Source of the DNA: Mycolicibacterium hodleri
GTDB lineage: Bacteria > Actinomycetota > Actinomycetes > Mycobacteriales > Mycobacteriaceae
DNA length: 64,000 bases
Reading direction: 5' to 3'
Assembly (NCBI RefSeq): GCF_025822245.1
Contig: NZ_JACKTL010000053.1
Span: 1 to 64,000 of the forward strand
Shown: positions 63,981 through 64,000 of the stretch, piece by piece
How the letters are laid out: every line of letters starts with the position of its first letter
How positions within the stretch are numbered: the first letter of the stretch is position 1
Position numbers and translations under genes: made by a program
The notes under the pieces: generated by a model
Databases searched by the model: none
The model's input: the letters and a program-made list of their open reading frames with translations, nothing else
Told to the model about the DNA's origin: nothing

Positions 63981-64000
63981 ATGAAAGACAAACAGTTCGA
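63981..64000 (+). CDS. Start of an unidentified gene (partial)
   Basis: ATG at 63981 preceded by AAGGAG with an 11-base spacer; only MKDKQF is visible before the window ends. The product cannot be named. Its position after the polyamine-type operon and behind nested repeats suggests a separately controlled gene. Confidence 0.6.

Overview
The window is high-GC actinobacterial chromosome, almost certainly a fast-growing mycobacterium (Mycolicibacterium-like). The basis is the gene order and the protein families. From left to right it follows the Mycobacterium tuberculosis block Rv3604c to Rv3567c: panC, coaX, lysS, lsr2, clpC1, lpqF, mhuD, mutY, a carbonic anhydrase, disA, radA, lpqE, carD, ispF, cysS, the rRNA methyltransferase, an ArsB-type permease, kstR, fadE34, kshB and hsaADCB. 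Several islands interrupt this block. I see no phage, insertion sequence, CRISPR array or tRNA.

Region by region. 1-2985: end of a DUF6779-type protein, a DUF2520 protein, panC and coaX; panD, normally between panC and coaX, is absent. 3030-13959: a roughly 11 kb one-strand catabolic operon that reads as a choline to glycine betaine to dimethylglycine to sarcosine pathway. It contains a GMC choline dehydrogenase, a betaine aldehyde dehydrogenase, a Rieske betaine demethylase, a dimethylglycine dehydrogenase, an APC permease, a cNMP/CBS/DUF294 protein and an IclR regulator. A D-threonine-aldolase-like gene lies opposite. 15245-20005: lysS, lsr2, clpC1. 20085-21809: a cobalamin riboswitch controlling the cobalt transporter genes cbtB and cbtA and a histidine phosphatase. 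21820-29308: lpqF, mhuD, hydrolases, an AraC/GlxA regulator, a hydrolase-cyclase fusion, mutY and a carbonic anhydrase. 29305-31002: a 13E12/DUF222 HNH protein. 31130-34942: a histidine phosphatase, disA, radA, lpqE. 35248-38647: carD, ispF, cysS, rRNA methyltransferase; ispD, normally between carD and ispF, is absent.

38631-46958: an MFS transporter, an ArsB-like permease, an MBL-fold protein, pxpA, bluB, a sulfurtransferase and a zinc ABC importer (znuABC) behind a Zur-like box. 47165-49360: a large secreted YVTN beta-propeller protein. 49391-51936: a LacI regulator, otsB and kstR. 52078-60469: the KstR-controlled cholesterol catabolic block (fadE34, kshB, hsaADCB), with three readable KstR boxes. 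60568-63782: a TetR regulator, a perfect 26-bp inverted repeat, then an acetylpolyamine-amidohydrolase-like gene and a class III aminotransferase, which look like a polyamine catabolic operon. The window ends inside the first codons of another gene preceded by nested inverted repeats.

Themes that link genes: sterol ring degradation under KstR; methylamine (choline/betaine) catabolism; vitamin B12 and cobalt (riboswitch-cbtAB, bluB); metal homeostasis (znuABC); and stress and nucleoid control (lsr2, clpC1, carD, disA/radA). Comparisons with other genomes are from memory of published gene order and were not computed.
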